Source: Bacteroidota bacterium
Lineage (GTDB): Bacteria > Bacteroidota > Bacteroidia > UBA4408
Length of the DNA: 64,000 bases
Assembly: GCA_016718805.1 (NCBI GenBank)
Contig: JADKCP010000001.1
Span: 682,001-746,000 of the forward strand
Direction: 5' to 3'
The notes under the pieces are model-generated. The model made no database searches. It worked only from the letters and a program-made list of their open reading frames with translations, and had not been told where the DNA came from. Positions 51,623 through 59,984 of this stretch are shown here, one piece after another (the first letter of the stretch is position 1; every line of letters starts with the position of its first letter). The translations under genes were made by a program, and so were the position numbers.

Positions 51623-52897
51623 ATGAAAACTATAACTACACTCATTCTCGTTGCATTTGCTTCATTAGCTGCATTTGCACAACCTTGTACTCCCAATACT
51701 AAATCCTTAAAATTCGACGGAACTAGTACCTATGTGGATTTAGGAACAGCAGCTGGTCTTGCTCCCGATTCCGCGGTCACCGTAGAAGCTTGGATAAAGC
51801 CTGCTGCATTTGCTATTAATCCTTGGCAAAATACAGTGGTAAGTAAAGATGGTTGGAGTGCCGGTGAAGGAGGTTTTGTATTGCGCTGTGGTGGAAACGG
51901 AATTCTTAGTTTTAACATTGCAGGAAAAACTTTTGCAGGAGCATCAAGCAGTTGGAAAGAAGCAGCTACTCCTGCCGCATCATTAACATTAAATACTTGG
52001 ACACACGTTGCAGGAACATTTGATGGTGCTACGTTAAAAGTATTCATCAACGGTGTGCAATCCGGATCTTTTGCTTTTGCAGGAGTTATTGATAAAAATG
52101 CTCAATACATCACGCGCATTGGCCGATTAGCCGATAATCAAGGAGCCAGTCAGTATCGTTACTTTAATGGATTAATCGATGAAGTGCGTATTTGGGAAAG
52201 AGCACTTACCGCTGCAGAATTGCTAGCCAACATGAACGATCAAATTTCACCTGTTGGGCAAAGTCGACTTAAGGGCTATTGGCGCATGAATGATGGCAGT
52301 GGAAATTCAGCAGTTGATTTAATAAATGGTGCAAACAATGGTGCAATTACCGGTGGTGTTTGGGATAATTCAGTTCCTTTTAATGCAGCAGTAAGTGCAA
52401 GTGCTATTTCAGGTGCATCAAGTGTAGCTCCGGGTACTAGTAGCTCCTATGCAGTTAGTACGCATGTTGGAAGTACCTATAATTGGGTTGTAACAAACGG
52501 TACAGTTACAGCCGGACAAGGAACAAGTAGTGCAACTATTCAATGGGGTGTAGCCGGTGCAGCAAATGTAACTTTAATTGAAAGCAAAGGTCTTTGTGCC
52601 GATACATCCATATTGAATTTATGGGTTGGAACTGTGGGAATAGCATCTGTATCTGAAAAAAAATCGGTAACACTTTCTCCTAATCCTGTAAGAGACAAGG
52701 CCATATTTAGTTTTCCTGAAGCCAAAATCACGACCATTAAAATTATGGATATGCTTGGTAATGAAGTGAGCTTATTGCGAACCGAAGCAAAGTCTAGCTT
52801 GGTATTCTCAACAAGCGGCTTAAATTCAGGAGTTTATTTTTATCAGGTAATTAGTGATTCAAAAGCCATTTCAACCGGAAAATTGGTAGTCGAATAA
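51623..52897 (+). CDS. Secreted LamG-domain protein with T9SS type A sorting domain
   Basis: The 424-residue protein has a signal peptide (cleavage near AFA-QP), a LamG/concanavalin-like domain at residues 25-215 (VTVEAWIKPAAF, LNTWTHVAGTFDG, GLIDEVRIWERALT), a short PKD/Ig-like segment and a T9SS sorting domain (VTLSPNPVRDKAIF, IKIMDMLGNEV, SGVYFYQVIS). It is probably a surface carbohydrate- or protein-binding protein. A single-gene unit. Confidence 0.9.
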   Translation: MKTITTLILVAFASLAAFAQPCTPNTKSLKFDGTSTYVDLGTAAGLAPDSAVTVEAWIKPAAFAINPWQNTVVSKDGWSAGEGGFVLRCGGNGILSFNIAGKTFAGASSSWKEAATPAASLTLNTWTHVAGTFDGATLKVFINGVQSGSFAFAGVIDKNAQYITRIGRLADNQGASQYRYFNGLIDEVRIWERALTAAELLANMNDQISPVGQSRLKGYWRMNDGSGNSAVDLINGANNGAITGGVWDNSVPFNAAVSASAISGASSVAPGTSSSYAVSTHVGSTYNWVVTNGTVTAGQGTSSATIQWGVAGAANVTLIESKGLCADTSILNLWVGTVGIASVSEKKSVTLSPNPVRDKAIFSFPEAKITTIKIMDMLGNEVSLLRTEAKSSLVFSTSGLNSGVYFYQVISDSKAISTGKLVVE

Positions 52898-52947
52898 CTT
52901 ACTAATTATTGCCTCAAAATTTCAGATTGCCAAAAAAGTTTAGTTGT

Positions 52948-53898
52948 ATGAAAAGAACGCTCTCATTCATTCTGTGGATATTTTTGTCGCATACTTATGC
53001 CGCCGGCACTGCCTTCCAACATCCTGAAGGAAAATTTTACAAAATTAATGGAGCTAATTTATGGACCGAAACTATTGGTAAAGGTGATCCACTATTTCTT
53101 ATAAGTGGCGGACCGGGTGGGGCACATGCAGGAATGCATAATTTTGATGCGCTGAAAGATTCTTGCACTTTGGTGTATGTCGATTATTTTGGAAGAGGAA
53201 AATCAGACACAGCAAAATCGCCTACAGAGTATAGCATTGAGCGCGACATTAGTGATTTGGAGGCTTTACGAATTGCCATGAAGTATGAAAAAATTAATAT
53301 TTTGGGACATTCATACGGAAGTATTGTGGCGCAATTGTATGCGCTGCGTTATCCTCAAAATGTAAAACACCTGATTATCGCCAATGGTTTTTTTAGTGGC
53401 GAAATGTGGCAGGAAAACGATGATAATTCGAATCACGAAATTAGAGAAAACTATCCTGAAGTATGGGAACGTTTAATGCAAGCCCGTGCTGAAGGTGCAC
53501 ATTCTTCTCATCCATTACACCAGCAAATTTACGGTGAAGTACCCTATGGATTTTTATATGCTTACAATCCCGAAAAATTTCGCACTAGTTTAGATGCGAA
53601 ATATCCTAATAAAATGAATACCAAATTGTATTACCAACTGGTAGGCGATGATGGAGATTTTATAATTGGCGGTGATATCGCAAAATTTGATGTACGTGCA
53701 CAATTAAAAAATTTAAAAATGCCGGTGCTTGTTTCTGCTGGGCGCTACGATAGAGTATCGGTTCCAATTTTTGCCTTGCAGTATAAAAAATATTGTCCGC
53801 AAGCAAGGTTTGAACTATTCGAATATTCGGGCCATAATCCACAAGTGGAAGAACCTGAAAAGTACTTTAAAATTATTCGCGAGTTTTTACGAAAATAA
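52948..53898 (+). CDS. Exported alpha/beta hydrolase (proline iminopeptidase-like)
   Basis: I start at ATG 52948 (MKRTLSFILWIFLSHTYA), which gives a signal peptide; the TTG upstream would not. The 316-residue protein has the oxyanion block LFLISGGPGGAH, the nucleophile elbow ILGHSYGSIVA (Ser), Asp in VSAGRYDRVS and His in YSGHNPQVEEP. This resembles prolyl iminopeptidases of the S33 family. The substrate is not certain. It converges on lepA with a 2-nt gap. Confidence 0.88.
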   Translation: MKRTLSFILWIFLSHTYAAGTAFQHPEGKFYKINGANLWTETIGKGDPLFLISGGPGGAHAGMHNFDALKDSCTLVYVDYFGRGKSDTAKSPTEYSIERDISDLEALRIAMKYEKINILGHSYGSIVAQLYALRYPQNVKHLIIANGFFSGEMWQENDDNSNHEIRENYPEVWERLMQARAEGAHSSHPLHQQIYGEVPYGFLYAYNPEKFRTSLDAKYPNKMNTKLYYQLVGDDGDFIIGGDIAKFDVRAQLKNLKMPVLVSAGRYDRVSVPIFALQYKKYCPQARFELFEYSGHNPQVEEPEKYFKIIREFLRK

Positions 53899-53900
53899 GA

Positions 53901-55688
53901 TCAGTCAAGCTTAAGTACAGCCATAAAAGCCGATTGTGGAATTTCCACACTTCCTACTTGACGCATTCTTTTCTTTCCTTCTTTTTGCTTTTCAAGCAAT
54001 TTTCGCTTTCGCGAGATATCTCCTCCGTAACATTTTGCAGTTACGTCCTTACGCAATGCGCGTATGGTTTCGCGGGCAATAATTTTTGCTCCGATGGCTG
54101 CCTGTATAGGAATTTCGAACTGTTGGCGCGGAATTAATTCTTTTAATTTCTCGCATATCTTCTTACCAAATTCGTAGGCATTATCTTTATGAATAAGTGC
54201 AGATAAAGCATCTACCTGTTCGCTATTCAAAAGAATATCTAGCTTAACTAAATTTGACTGGCGGTATTCCAGTGGAGAATAATCAAAGGAAGCATAACCT
54301 TTAGAGATTGTTTTTAATTTATCATAAAAATCAAAAACAACTTCGCCTAAGGGCAATTCAAAGTTTAACTCTACGCGTTCTTGTGTAAGATAAACCTGAT
54401 TTTTTAATATACCTCTCTTACCAATACACAAAGTCATGATGCCACCTGTAAACTCTGCTTTGGTAATGATTTGTGCTTTAATATAGGGCTCTTCCACGTA
54501 ATCAATGGTACTAGGATCAGGCAAGTCGCTAGGATTGTTTACGATTAATTTTTCGCCTCTTGTGGTGTAAGCATAATACGAAACGTTGGGAACAGTAGTA
54601 ATAACGGTCATGTTAAATTCTCTTTCCAAACGCTCCTGAATAATTTCCATGTGCAACATTCCCAAAAAGCCGCAACGGAATCCAAAACCTAGAGCCGCTG
54701 ATGATTCAGGTTCCCAGGTAAGAGAAGCATCATTCAATTGCAGCTTTTCCATGCTGTAGCGCAACTCTTCGTAATCTTCTGTATCAACCGGATAAATACC
54801 GGCAAATACCATGGGTTTCACATCTTCAAAACCTTGTATGGCAGCTTCGCAAGGGTTCATTACATTGGTAATGGTATCACCAACTTTTACTTCTTTGGCT
54901 TCTTTAATCCCTGAAATGATATAGCCAACATCGCCGGTTTTTACGCTATTTCGAGGTTCTTGCTTTAAACGCAGTACACCAATTTCATCGGCATTGTATT
55001 CTTTTCCGGTGGCAAAAAACTTTACTTTATCACCTTTACGCATCTCACCGTTCACCACTTTAAAATAGGCTATAATTCCACGAAAGGAATTAAATACCGA
55101 ATCAAAAATCAATGCCTGCAAAGGTCCTTGTTCATTGCCTTTTGGAGGAGGAATGCGGTGTACAATTTGTTCCAAAATTTCGTGAACTCCCATACCGGTT
55201 TTACCGCTGGCAGCCATAATTTCTTCGCGTTTACAACCCAATAAATCAACAATCTGATCTTTTACTTCTTCAGGATTGGCGCTAGGTAAATCAATTTTAT
55301 TTAAAATAGGGATAATCTCTAAATCATTTTCTAAAGCCAGGTAAAGGTTAGAAATGGTCTGTGCCTGAATTCCTTGTGCAGCATCAACAATCAATAAGGC
55401 TCCTTCGCAAGCAGCAATGGAGCGCGAAACTTCATAGCTAAAATCAACGTGACCGGGAGTATCAATTAAATTCAAAACATATTTTTCGCCGTTAAGGCTA
55501 TAATCCATTTGAATGGCGTGGCTTTTAATAGTAATTCCTCGCTCACGCTCAAGATCCATATCGTCCAGTATTTGTGCTTGCTGGTCGCGTTTGCTAATGG
55601 TGTTAGTATATTCCAACAAGCGATCAGCAAGGGTACTTTTCCCGTGATCGATGTGGGCAATGATGCAAAAATTACGAATGTTTTTCAC
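53901..55688 (-). CDS. lepA: Elongation factor 4 (LepA)
   Basis: The 595-residue translational GTPase has G1 AHIDHGKST (residues 11-19), G2 ERERGITIKSHAIQ, G3 DTPGHVDF, G4 NKIDLPSANPEEV, and the LepA-specific C-terminal domain (IGAKIIARETIRALRKDVTA, CYGGDISRKRKLLEKQKEGK). LepA acts on ribosomes in initiation or back-translocation. The length matches the family. Confidence 0.97.
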   Translation of the reverse strand: MKNIRNFCIIAHIDHGKSTLADRLLEYTNTISKRDQQAQILDDMDLERERGITIKSHAIQMDYSLNGEKYVLNLIDTPGHVDFSYEVSRSIAACEGALLIVDAAQGIQAQTISNLYLALENDLEIIPILNKIDLPSANPEEVKDQIVDLLGCKREEIMAASGKTGMGVHEILEQIVHRIPPPKGNEQGPLQALIFDSVFNSFRGIIAYFKVVNGEMRKGDKVKFFATGKEYNADEIGVLRLKQEPRNSVKTGDVGYIISGIKEAKEVKVGDTITNVMNPCEAAIQGFEDVKPMVFAGIYPVDTEDYEELRYSMEKLQLNDASLTWEPESSAALGFGFRCGFLGMLHMEIIQERLEREFNMTVITTVPNVSYYAYTTRGEKLIVNNPSDLPDPSTIDYVEEPYIKAQIITKAEFTGGIMTLCIGKRGILKNQVYLTQERVELNFELPLGEVVFDFYDKLKTISKGYASFDYSPLEYRQSNLVKLDILLNSEQVDALSALIHKDNAYEFGKKICEKLKELIPRQQFEIPIQAAIGAKIIARETIRALRKDVTAKCYGGDISRKRKLLEKQKEGKKRMRQVGSVEIPQSAFMAVLKLD

Positions 55689-55835
55689 GATTATTCGATG
55701 CGTTAATTTTGGGGCGCAAAGGTAACATTATTAGCCAATTTATAGCTGTTCACATCGATCAAAAATTCATCTTTTTAGAGGATGGTCAAGGAGCGCATTA
55801 TTCAATAGGTTTGAACCCGAATTTGAATTGGTAAA

Positions 55836-57374
55836 ATGTTAATTAAAACCTTTGGAAGTGCAGTGTACGGTGTAAATGCTACTACCATAACCGTGGAAGT
55901 AAATACCAGTAAAGGAGGAAAATTTTATTTAGTAGGATTGCCCGATAATGCTGTAAAAGAAAGTCAACAACGCATTGATGCAGCGCTTAAAAATACCGGC
56001 TATCGTTGGCCCGGCTTTCGCATAATAGTGAATATGGCTCCTGCCGATATACGTAAGGAAGGTTCAAGCTATGACTTAACTATAGCCATTGGAATACTTG
56101 CAGCTTCAAGGCAAATAACCTGCATCGATTTTAGTCAGTACATCATTATGGGCGAACTATCACTCGATGGTGCTTTGCAGCCCATTAAAGGAGCTTTGCC
56201 TATTGCAATACAAGCCCGTAAGGAAGGATTTAAAGGTATCATATTACCAAAGCAAAATGCTCGTGAAGCAGGCATTGTAAGCGATTTGGAAGTATTTGGA
56301 GTGGAAAGCATCAGTGAAGTCATCGATTTTTTTGAAGGTAGAGCGCAATTGCAAACTACTTCTATTGACACCCGTGAAGAATTTTATGCGCAATTAAACA
56401 ATACGGAGTTTGATTTTAGTGATGTAAAAGGACAAGAAAATATAAAGCGCGCCATGGAAATTGCTGCTGCCGGAGGACATAATGTTATTTTGATTGGCCC
56501 ACCGGGCGCCGGAAAAACAATGCTGGCAAAGCGTTTACCAACCATACTTCCGCCATTAACAATACTTGAAGCATTAGAAACAACCAAGATACATTCGGTT
56601 GCGGGTAAATTGGCAAAGCATTCGGCTTTAATTTCGGTTCGACCCTTTCGTTCGCCGCATCATACCATTAGCGATGTGGCTTTAGTAGGAGGGGGTGGGG
56701 TTCCACAACCGGGTGAAATTTCGTTGGCGCATAATGGAGTTTTGTTTTTGGATGAATTACCGGAGTTTAAACGCACTGTTTTAGAGGTAATGCGACAGCC
56801 TCTCGAAGACAGAACCATTACTGTTTCGCGAGCAAAATTTTCGGTACAATATCCTGCGAGTTTTATGTTGGTGGCTTCTATGAATCCTTGTCCTTGCGGG
56901 TATTACAACCATCCCGAAAAAGAATGTGTTTGTGGCCCCGGAGTGGTGCAAAAATATTTGAATAAAGTTTCAGGTCCCTTGTTAGATAGGATTGATATTC
57001 ATGTAGAAGTAACTCCGGTTGCTTTTTCGGAACTAACTGCGAAACGTTTTTCGGAGAAAAGTGAAAGTGTTCGCGAGCGTGTTGTTCGTGCCCGCGATTT
57101 GCAGTTGAAGCGTTTTGAGGCTATAGAAGAGGTACATTGCAATGCGCAGATGTCGCCCAAAATGTTGCAACGTATCTGTGTCATTAGCGATGCAGGTTCA
57201 ACACTTTTAAAAAAAGCAATGGAGCGATTGGGATTGTCGGCCAGAGCTTATGATAGAATATTAAAAGTAGCACGCACAATAGCTGATTTAGCAGGTAGTG
57301 AGCAAATTGAAACTGAGCATTTGGCGGAGGCAATTCAGTATAGAAGTTTGGATAGGGAAGGTTGGGCTGGGTGA
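55836..57374 (+). CDS. comM: YifB/ComM-family Mg chelatase-like AAA+ ATPase
   Basis: The 512-residue protein has the N-terminal S5-like domain (VEVNTSKGGKFYLVGLPDNA, IVNMAPADIRKEGSSYDL), Walker A IGPPGAGKTML at about residue 219, Walker B GVLFLDELPEF, and a zinc site in NPCPCGYYNHPEKECVCGPG. ComM is a branch-migration helicase that aids integration of transforming DNA. Its C-terminus runs to the edge of the TC-rich repeat region. Confidence 0.95.
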   Translation: MLIKTFGSAVYGVNATTITVEVNTSKGGKFYLVGLPDNAVKESQQRIDAALKNTGYRWPGFRIIVNMAPADIRKEGSSYDLTIAIGILAASRQITCIDFSQYIIMGELSLDGALQPIKGALPIAIQARKEGFKGIILPKQNAREAGIVSDLEVFGVESISEVIDFFEGRAQLQTTSIDTREEFYAQLNNTEFDFSDVKGQENIKRAMEIAAAGGHNVILIGPPGAGKTMLAKRLPTILPPLTILEALETTKIHSVAGKLAKHSALISVRPFRSPHHTISDVALVGGGGVPQPGEISLAHNGVLFLDELPEFKRTVLEVMRQPLEDRTITVSRAKFSVQYPASFMLVASMNPCPCGYYNHPEKECVCGPGVVQKYLNKVSGPLLDRIDIHVEVTPVAFSELTAKRFSEKSESVRERVVRARDLQLKRFEAIEEVHCNAQMSPKMLQRICVISDAGSTLLKKAMERLGLSARAYDRILKVARTIADLAGSEQIETEHLAEAIQYRSLDREGWAG

Positions 57375-57376
57375 TG

Positions 57377-57518
57377 AATCAGAATGTGAAACAGAATGAG
57401 AGCGGGATGAATCAGAATGAGAAACAGAATGAGAGCGAGGGTTTTTCTCATTCTCATTCTCATTCTCATTCTCATTCTCATTCTCATTTTCATTCTCATT
57501 CTGTTTCACATTCTGATT
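57377..57518. repeat. TC-rich inverted repeat, left of a four-helix-bundle pseudogene
   Basis: The left arm (57377-57400, starting AATCAGAATGTGAAACAGAA) and right arm (57495-57518, ending CACATTCTGATT) are 24-bp perfect complements. Between them lie a copy of the 56-nt direct repeat (57391-57446) and a run of about nine CATTCT hexamers. It follows directly behind the comM stop codon. It may terminate comM transcription or mark a mobile unit. Confidence 0.75.
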
Positions 57519-57541
57519 TTATTTATACAAAACTGAACTAT

Positions 57542-57885
57542 ATGTTCGAATTCCAAAAGCTTGAAGTTTATAAAAAAGCCAAGATATTTCATGGTGAATG
57601 CAAAAAGCTGATTTTGAAAAACAAGTTAGATAATTATGTAAAAGATCAATTAGGAAGAGCTCCTTCAGCATTGTACTGAATATTGCAGAAGGATCAGGCA
57701 AATACTCTAAAGCGGATAGGAAAAATTATTTTGTAATTTCAAGAGCTTCAATATTTGAATGTGCTGCGGTTCTTGATATTTTACACGATGAAGAAGTTTT
57801 AAAAAATGAAGACTTTAACTATTTTTTAAAAATGGCTGATGAACTTTCGAGGATATTATATGCTATGATTAAAAATCTGTCCTAA
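57542..57885 (+). pseudogene. Four-helix-bundle protein (S23/IVS-type), frameshifted
   Basis: MFEFQKLEVYKKAKIFHGEC to DQLGRAPSAL is the N-terminal half of a four-helix-bundle protein of about 115 residues. The frame then hits a stop near 57679, while the next frame continues VLNIAEGSGKYSKADRKNYF through ILYAMIKNLS to 57885. A single-base loss near 57670-57675 explains both. These proteins are encoded in 23S rRNA intervening sequences or as lone genes. It lies between two 56-nt direct repeats. Confidence 0.8.
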
Positions 57886-57913
57886 TGATTTTGATTAAAA
57901 AAATAATACATAA

Positions 57914-58065
57914 ACAGAATGAGAGCGGGATGAATCAGAATGAGAAACAGAATGTGAGCGAGGGTTTTTGCAGAATGAGAAGCAGAATGAGAGCGCGGGA
58001 TTTTCTCATTCTCATTCTCATTCTCATTCTGTTTCTCATTCTCATTCTCATTCTGCACTAGACAG
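57914..58065. repeat. Second TC/GA-rich repeat with 56-nt direct repeat copy
   Basis: 57914-57969 repeats 57391-57446 with 55 of 56 identical bases. Behind it lies another GA-rich block and a run of CATTCT hexamers; CAGAATGAGAAACAGAATG (57936-57954) can pair with 58025-58043 at 18 of 19 positions. The unit sits between the pseudogene and the convergent T9SS gene. The frames across it encode only Asn/Glu runs and are not genes. Confidence 0.75.
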
Positions 58066-58098
58066 AGTTTGAGAAATGAAATATTAAAAAACAATATG

Positions 58099-59109
58099 TT
58101 ATTCAACAACTATTTTTCGTGTGGTTGTTAAATCTCCGCTACTTACATTCGCTATATAAATGCCGCTGCTCAAGTTATCGAGCTGCATTCTAACAACCTT
58201 TTCACTTCCTGCAATTGGGTCCGATTCTATCTCAAGCACTTTTTCGCCCAAAAGGTTCATCAAGCTTACATGAAGCGTCTTGGGTGTTTCCATGTTTAAT
58301 GAAACCGTTAATTCTGACTTAGCAGGATTGGGGAAAATACGAATGTTGCTTTCGAACTCACTGTTTTCATCTATACCAATAGTTGAGGGAATAAAATAGC
58401 TACCACCGGAGCTTGGCGAACCGCTGCTGACAAAGGTGTAGGAAGTTGCTAAGGGATAATGATAACCATCTTTATACCAGAAGTATTCAGTATTAGTATA
58501 GTTAATAATAATTGAGCTACCACTTATGTTTGTTGAATCTTGATAGTCTTGAAAAATACGAACACGAAGTACATTCGAAAATGTTCCTGCGGGTGTTGTA
58601 AGTGTACCTGTTGCATCAGCCGTTACAGTGGTACTTCCTCTACGAGTATAATTAGAGCCGCCACTGTTAAAGGTTGCAAGAAAATAATCCGTATAGGAAT
58701 TTCCAAAACTAAAAGGGAAATGGAGCATTTCTTCAGGATTGGAATATACAATTTGAATACTACCTGCAGCATAACCTCGAGTTACTTGTGCTGATGAGGT
58801 ATTTGCATAAAAAAGATAGGCAGATCCATTTCCTTGTTTTTCGGCAAGGGTGGCCGTTGGAAAGCTAGAGGCAAAAGGTGTTGAGGCAACACTTACAGCA
58901 GTTAAAGTTTCAGTTGTTCCAGTGAGGCTAGGAAAACTCCAGGTTTGACCACTGCCACTTGAACCTGCATTAAAAAATGCAGTAGTTTTATAAGTGAAAA
59001 CATCACCTATCACAGGATTAATTCCGCTTGCTGTAATGCTCTGCGAAAAAGTTGCTTGATTTGTAAAAGCGAATAATAGAAGAAATGAGCCGATGTAGAG
59101 TTTTTTCAT
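58099..59109 (-). CDS. Secreted protein with T9SS type A sorting domain
   Basis: The 336-residue protein has a signal peptide (MKKLYIGSFLLLFAFTNQAT, cleavage near FSQS), a beta-rich body without a recognised enzymatic motif and a T9SS sorting domain (IRIFPNPAKSELTV, VSLMNLLGEKVLEI, SGIYIANVSSG). The segment GDVFTYKTTAFFNAG and TLTTPAGTFSNVLRVRI is seen in other exported Bacteroidota proteins of unknown role. A lone gene. Confidence 0.82.
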   Translation of the reverse strand: MKKLYIGSFLLLFAFTNQATFSQSITASGINPVIGDVFTYKTTAFFNAGSSGSGQTWSFPSLTGTTETLTAVSVASTPFASSFPTATLAEKQGNGSAYLFYANTSSAQVTRGYAAGSIQIVYSNPEEMLHFPFSFGNSYTDYFLATFNSGGSNYTRRGSTTVTADATGTLTTPAGTFSNVLRVRIFQDYQDSTNISGSSIIINYTNTEYFWYKDGYHYPLATSYTFVSSGSPSSGGSYFIPSTIGIDENSEFESNIRIFPNPAKSELTVSLNMETPKTLHVSLMNLLGEKVLEIESDPIAGSEKVVRMQLDNLSSGIYIANVSSGDLTTTRKIVVE

Positions 59110-59354
59110 GTAGTTTTTTTTGAATTTATATCAAAGATAATTTAATTCTAATACGAAGCTTTTTTGATATTGAATGCTATTAGAAATTGCTGATATTTAA
59201 ATTCACAGAAAATGTATTAAACTAATGCATGAATTTTTAATTGTAAACATAATTGCAAATATTGCTGATACAGATTGTTTACGATACTATACTTACACTA
59301 AGTAGTTTAGATAGAGATTGTAATATCACAGCACATTTTGATTTAAACACCTAA

Positions 59355-59385
59355 AGCTAAGCGTAGTTTTTAACTACGCTTAGCT
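59355..59385. repeat. REP-like hairpin left of RAYT
   Basis: AGCTAAGCGTAGTT (59355-59368) and AACTACGCTTAGCT (59372-59385) are perfect 14-bp complements with a TTT loop. The core AGCGTAGTT/AACTACGCT recurs in the hairpin behind the RAYT gene. The other 200 nt of this gap (59110-59354) show nothing clear. Confidence 0.85.
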
Positions 59386-59406
59386 ATGTATTCAAACTTG
59401 ATTTAA

Positions 59407-59944
59407 ATGGGAGAAAGCTATCAAATAGGAAATCCTCAAGGTTTGTATTTTTTAACATTCCAAGTGGTAGGATGGGCAGATGTATTTACTAGAAAGATCT
59501 ATCGGGATATTCTCATTGATAGTTTTGATTTTTGTCGAAAACAAAAAGGTTTGAAACTTCATGCTTATGTCATAATGAGTACTCATGTACATTGTATTTT
59601 ATGTACCGAAAATAATCTTTCTGATATTGTACGTGATTTTAAGAAACACACCTCCAAAACAATTTTAAAGCAAATTGAAAATCCCATGGAAAGTAGAAGA
59701 GAATGGCTGAAATTAGTTTTTAAATATCACGCAAAATATAACAAGAGAGTGCGCTTGGTTCAATTTTGGAGACATGAAAATCATACAGTCGAACTCTCTT
59801 CAAATGAAATGATTGATAGTCGAAACTTATATTCATCAGAATCCTGTAAAGGCTGGAATTGTAGAAAATGATTTTGAATATTTGTATTCAAGTGCGAGAA
59901 ATTTTGTTGAACTTTCTGCAATGATTGAAATTGACGCCTTGTGA
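59407..59944 (+). pseudogene. REP-associated tyrosine transposase (RAYT, Y1_Tnp), frameshifted
   Basis: The N-terminal part reads NPQGLYFLTFQVVGWADVFT, LHAYVIMSTHVHCILC (the HUH motif HVH) and FWRHENHTVELSSNEMID. The frame then diverges (SRNLYSSES), but another frame continues TYIHQNPVKAGIVENDFEY to the normal end at 59944. An indel near 59823-59832 separates them. The HUH motif and the upstream catalytic part are intact. RAYTs mobilise REP hairpins, and such hairpins flank this copy on both sides. Confidence 0.85.
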
Positions 59945-59954
59945 TTTATAGTTT

Positions 59955-59975
59955 AGCGTAGTTACAAACTACGCT
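59955..59975. repeat. REP-like hairpin right of RAYT
   Basis: AGCGTAGTT (59955-59963) and AACTACGCT (59967-59975) form a 9-bp stem with an ACA loop; imperfect pairing extends it outward. It shares its core with the hairpin at 59355-59385 and ends 9 nt before the stop of the convergent kinase gene. Confidence 0.8.
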
Positions 59976-59984
59976 GAGTTAGGG

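Noticed and set aside
57288..58109. Minus-strand frames encoding runs of Asn-Glu and His-Ser
   Set aside because: They are translations of the CATTCT/GAATGA repeats in three frames and do not resemble proteins.
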